From positions 6,458 to 70,457 of the forward strand of contig DGOV01000083.1 of the NCBI GenBank assembly GCA_002390205.1: DNA of 64,000 nucleotides. Reading direction: 5' to 3'. Shown here piece after piece: positions 62,994-64,000 of the stretch. How positions within the stretch are numbered: the stretch's first letter is position 1; each line of letters opens with the position of its first letter. The notes beneath the pieces are model-generated. The model was not told the origin of the DNA. It saw only the letters and a program-made list of their open reading frames with translations, and made no database searches. Origin of the DNA: Proteobacteria bacterium UBA4457 (GTDB lineage Bacteria; Pseudomonadota; Gammaproteobacteria; Ga0077536). The position numbers and the translations under genes are program-made.

Positions 62994-64000
62994 ATGCCAT
63001 TATTTGATGAAGTTGTCCCCGCGCTCCGAGAAGCATTAATTCAAAGAGAATATACCTACCTTACCCCAGTGCAGAACTCTGTTCTGGAACCAGAACTAAA
63101 AGATAGAGACCTTTTGGTCTCGGCACAAACAGGGTCCGGTAAGACCGTTGCTTTTGGACTCGCAATGGCCTCTACTTTGTTGGGGGAGAAAGAAAAGTTT
63201 GGCTCTAGCCCTTCGCCGGTCGCTTTAGTTGTAGCGCCCACTCGAGAATTGGCTTTGCAAGTAAAGGCTGAATTAATGTGGCTTTACAAAGGGACAGGCG
63301 CAGCCATCTCTTCCTGCGTGGGTGGTATGGACATGCGGACTGAAAGGATGGCTTTATCTAGAAGCATTCATATCGTAGTCGGCACCCCTGGAAGACTTAA
63401 AGATCACCTTGAACGGGGATCTCTTAAATTACAAAATATCAAAACCGTGGTTCTAGATGAAGCCGACGAGATGCTGGACATGGGCTTTCGTGAGGATCTG
63501 GAATTTATCCTCCAAACAATGCCTAAGAGCCGGCGTACTCTTATGTTTTCCGCTACTGTGCCAAAGCCTATTGTCACTTTGGCTAAGAATTATCAGAACA
63601 AAGCTGTACGAGTCAGTACTAAAGAAGAAGACAAACAACACGTTGATATTGACTATAAAGCCTACAATGTATCCGCAAAAAACCGTGAAGATGCTATTGC
63701 CAACGTTTTACGTTATTACGATGCGAAAAATGCGTTAATTTTTTGTGGGACGAGACGTGCGGTAAATGAGATGACCAGTAAATTTGGTAATAAGGGCTTC
63801 TCTGTTGTTGCATTGTCAGGAGAGTTGAGTCAAAAAGAACGCACTCATGCGCTTCAATCGTTACGCAGCGGCAGTGCGAAAGTTTGTGTTGCTACTGACG
63901 TGGCGGCACGTGGCTTGGATCTGCCGAACTTAGAGTTAGTTATTCATGCTGATATCCCCAAAAACAGTCAAAATCTATTGCATCGCAGCGGAAGGACCGG
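62994..64000 (+). CDS. DEAD-box RNA helicase (5' part, runs off the window)
   Basis: 335 codons are visible. Motifs in order: Q-motif region TPVQ, motif I SAQTGSGKT, Ia APTRELALQ, GG in CVGGMDM, Ib TPGRL, II DEAD, III SAT, IV-region IFCGTRRAV, V ATDVAARGLDLP and the start of VI HRSGRTG. The MDM.TERMAL and DEMLDMGFREDLEFIL pattern resembles the DbpA-like helicases that carry a C-terminal RNA-binding domain, which would lie beyond the right edge. Confidence 0.93.
   Translation, partial: MPLFDEVVPALREALIQREYTYLTPVQNSVLEPELKDRDLLVSAQTGSGKTVAFGLAMASTLLGEKEKFGSSPSPVALVVAPTRELALQVKAELMWLYKGTGAAISSCVGGMDMRTERMALSRSIHIVVGTPGRLKDHLERGSLKLQNIKTVVLDEADEMLDMGFREDLEFILQTMPKSRRTLMFSATVPKPIVTLAKNYQNKAVRVSTKEEDKQHVDIDYKAYNVSAKNREDAIANVLRYYDAKNALIFCGTRRAVNEMTSKFGNKGFSVVALSGELSQKERTHALQSLRSGSAKVCVATDVAARGLDLPNLELVIHADIPKNSQNLLHRSGRT

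Noticed and set aside
1..64000. Mobile elements, CRISPR arrays, tRNA or rRNA genes, phage genes
   Set aside because: I looked through the intergenic regions on both strands and saw no cloverleaf, repeat–spacer array, transposase, integrase or structural phage gene.

Overview
The window reads as a chromosomal stretch of a gammaproteobacterium, inferred from gene content and order: degQ near zapE, LplT-like MFS–ssb–uvrA, ubiK–glnK–amt, lptD–surA–pdxA–rsmA, apbC–metG–nth, mutS–fdxA and prmB–aroC are typical neighbourhoods of that class. Coding density is very high, several adjacent genes overlap by ATGA, and two convergent pairs share a single CTAG for both stop codons. I see no tRNA, rRNA, CRISPR array, insertion sequence, integrase or phage gene. 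A marine or otherwise aquatic lifestyle is only an inference, from phosphonate synthesis, a TRAP transporter, two ammonium transporters and glycolate oxidase subunits.

Layout. 1–4.8 kb: 3' end of a DegQ-type protease, a YugP-like metalloprotease, zapE, an unrecognised 71-aa gene with its own terminator, an LplT-like MFS carrier and ssb. 5–11 kb: uvrA, a PfkB-family kinase, lgt, thyA, folA. 11–25 kb: the classical lptD–surA–pdxA–rsmA–apaG–apaH block, split between rsmA and apaG by ubiK, two glnK–amt units (the first behind a convincing sigma-54 promoter), aroE and a TRAP permease pair. Near the rsmA edge of that insertion are a Fur-box-like palindrome and a 41-bp inverted repeat carrying DnaA-box-like sequences. 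25–44 kb: housekeeping genes (LON-domain protein, mpl, ispG, msrB, dcd, apbC, metG, an orphan soluble RnfB, nth, DUF1841, fdxA, mutS, htpG, prmB, aroC, glcE, glcF).

44–62.7 kb is the most distinctive part. It is a hopanoid lipid region: mlaA, hpnM, hpnB, hpnH, dxs, an HpnL-like membrane protein, hpnA, hpnN, hpnG and a one-step squalene synthase. No squalene-hopene cyclase is visible. Embedded in it is a tight five-gene phosphonate operon encoding a PEP mutase fused to a nucleotidyltransferase-like domain, phosphonopyruvate decarboxylase, an aminoethylphosphonate-type transaminase, a separate cytidylyltransferase-like protein and an Fe(II)/2-oxoglutarate oxygenase. A CDP-alcohol phosphatidyltransferase with a complete active-site motif sits translationally coupled between hpnN and hpnA inside the hopanoid operon. 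Read together, these genes could make 2-aminoethylphosphonate, activate it as CMP-AEP, and transfer it to a lipid alcohol, with the oxygenase modifying the product. That a hopanoid polyol or a hopanoid-associated lipid is the acceptor is a hypothesis. The window ends inside a DEAD-box RNA helicase gene.
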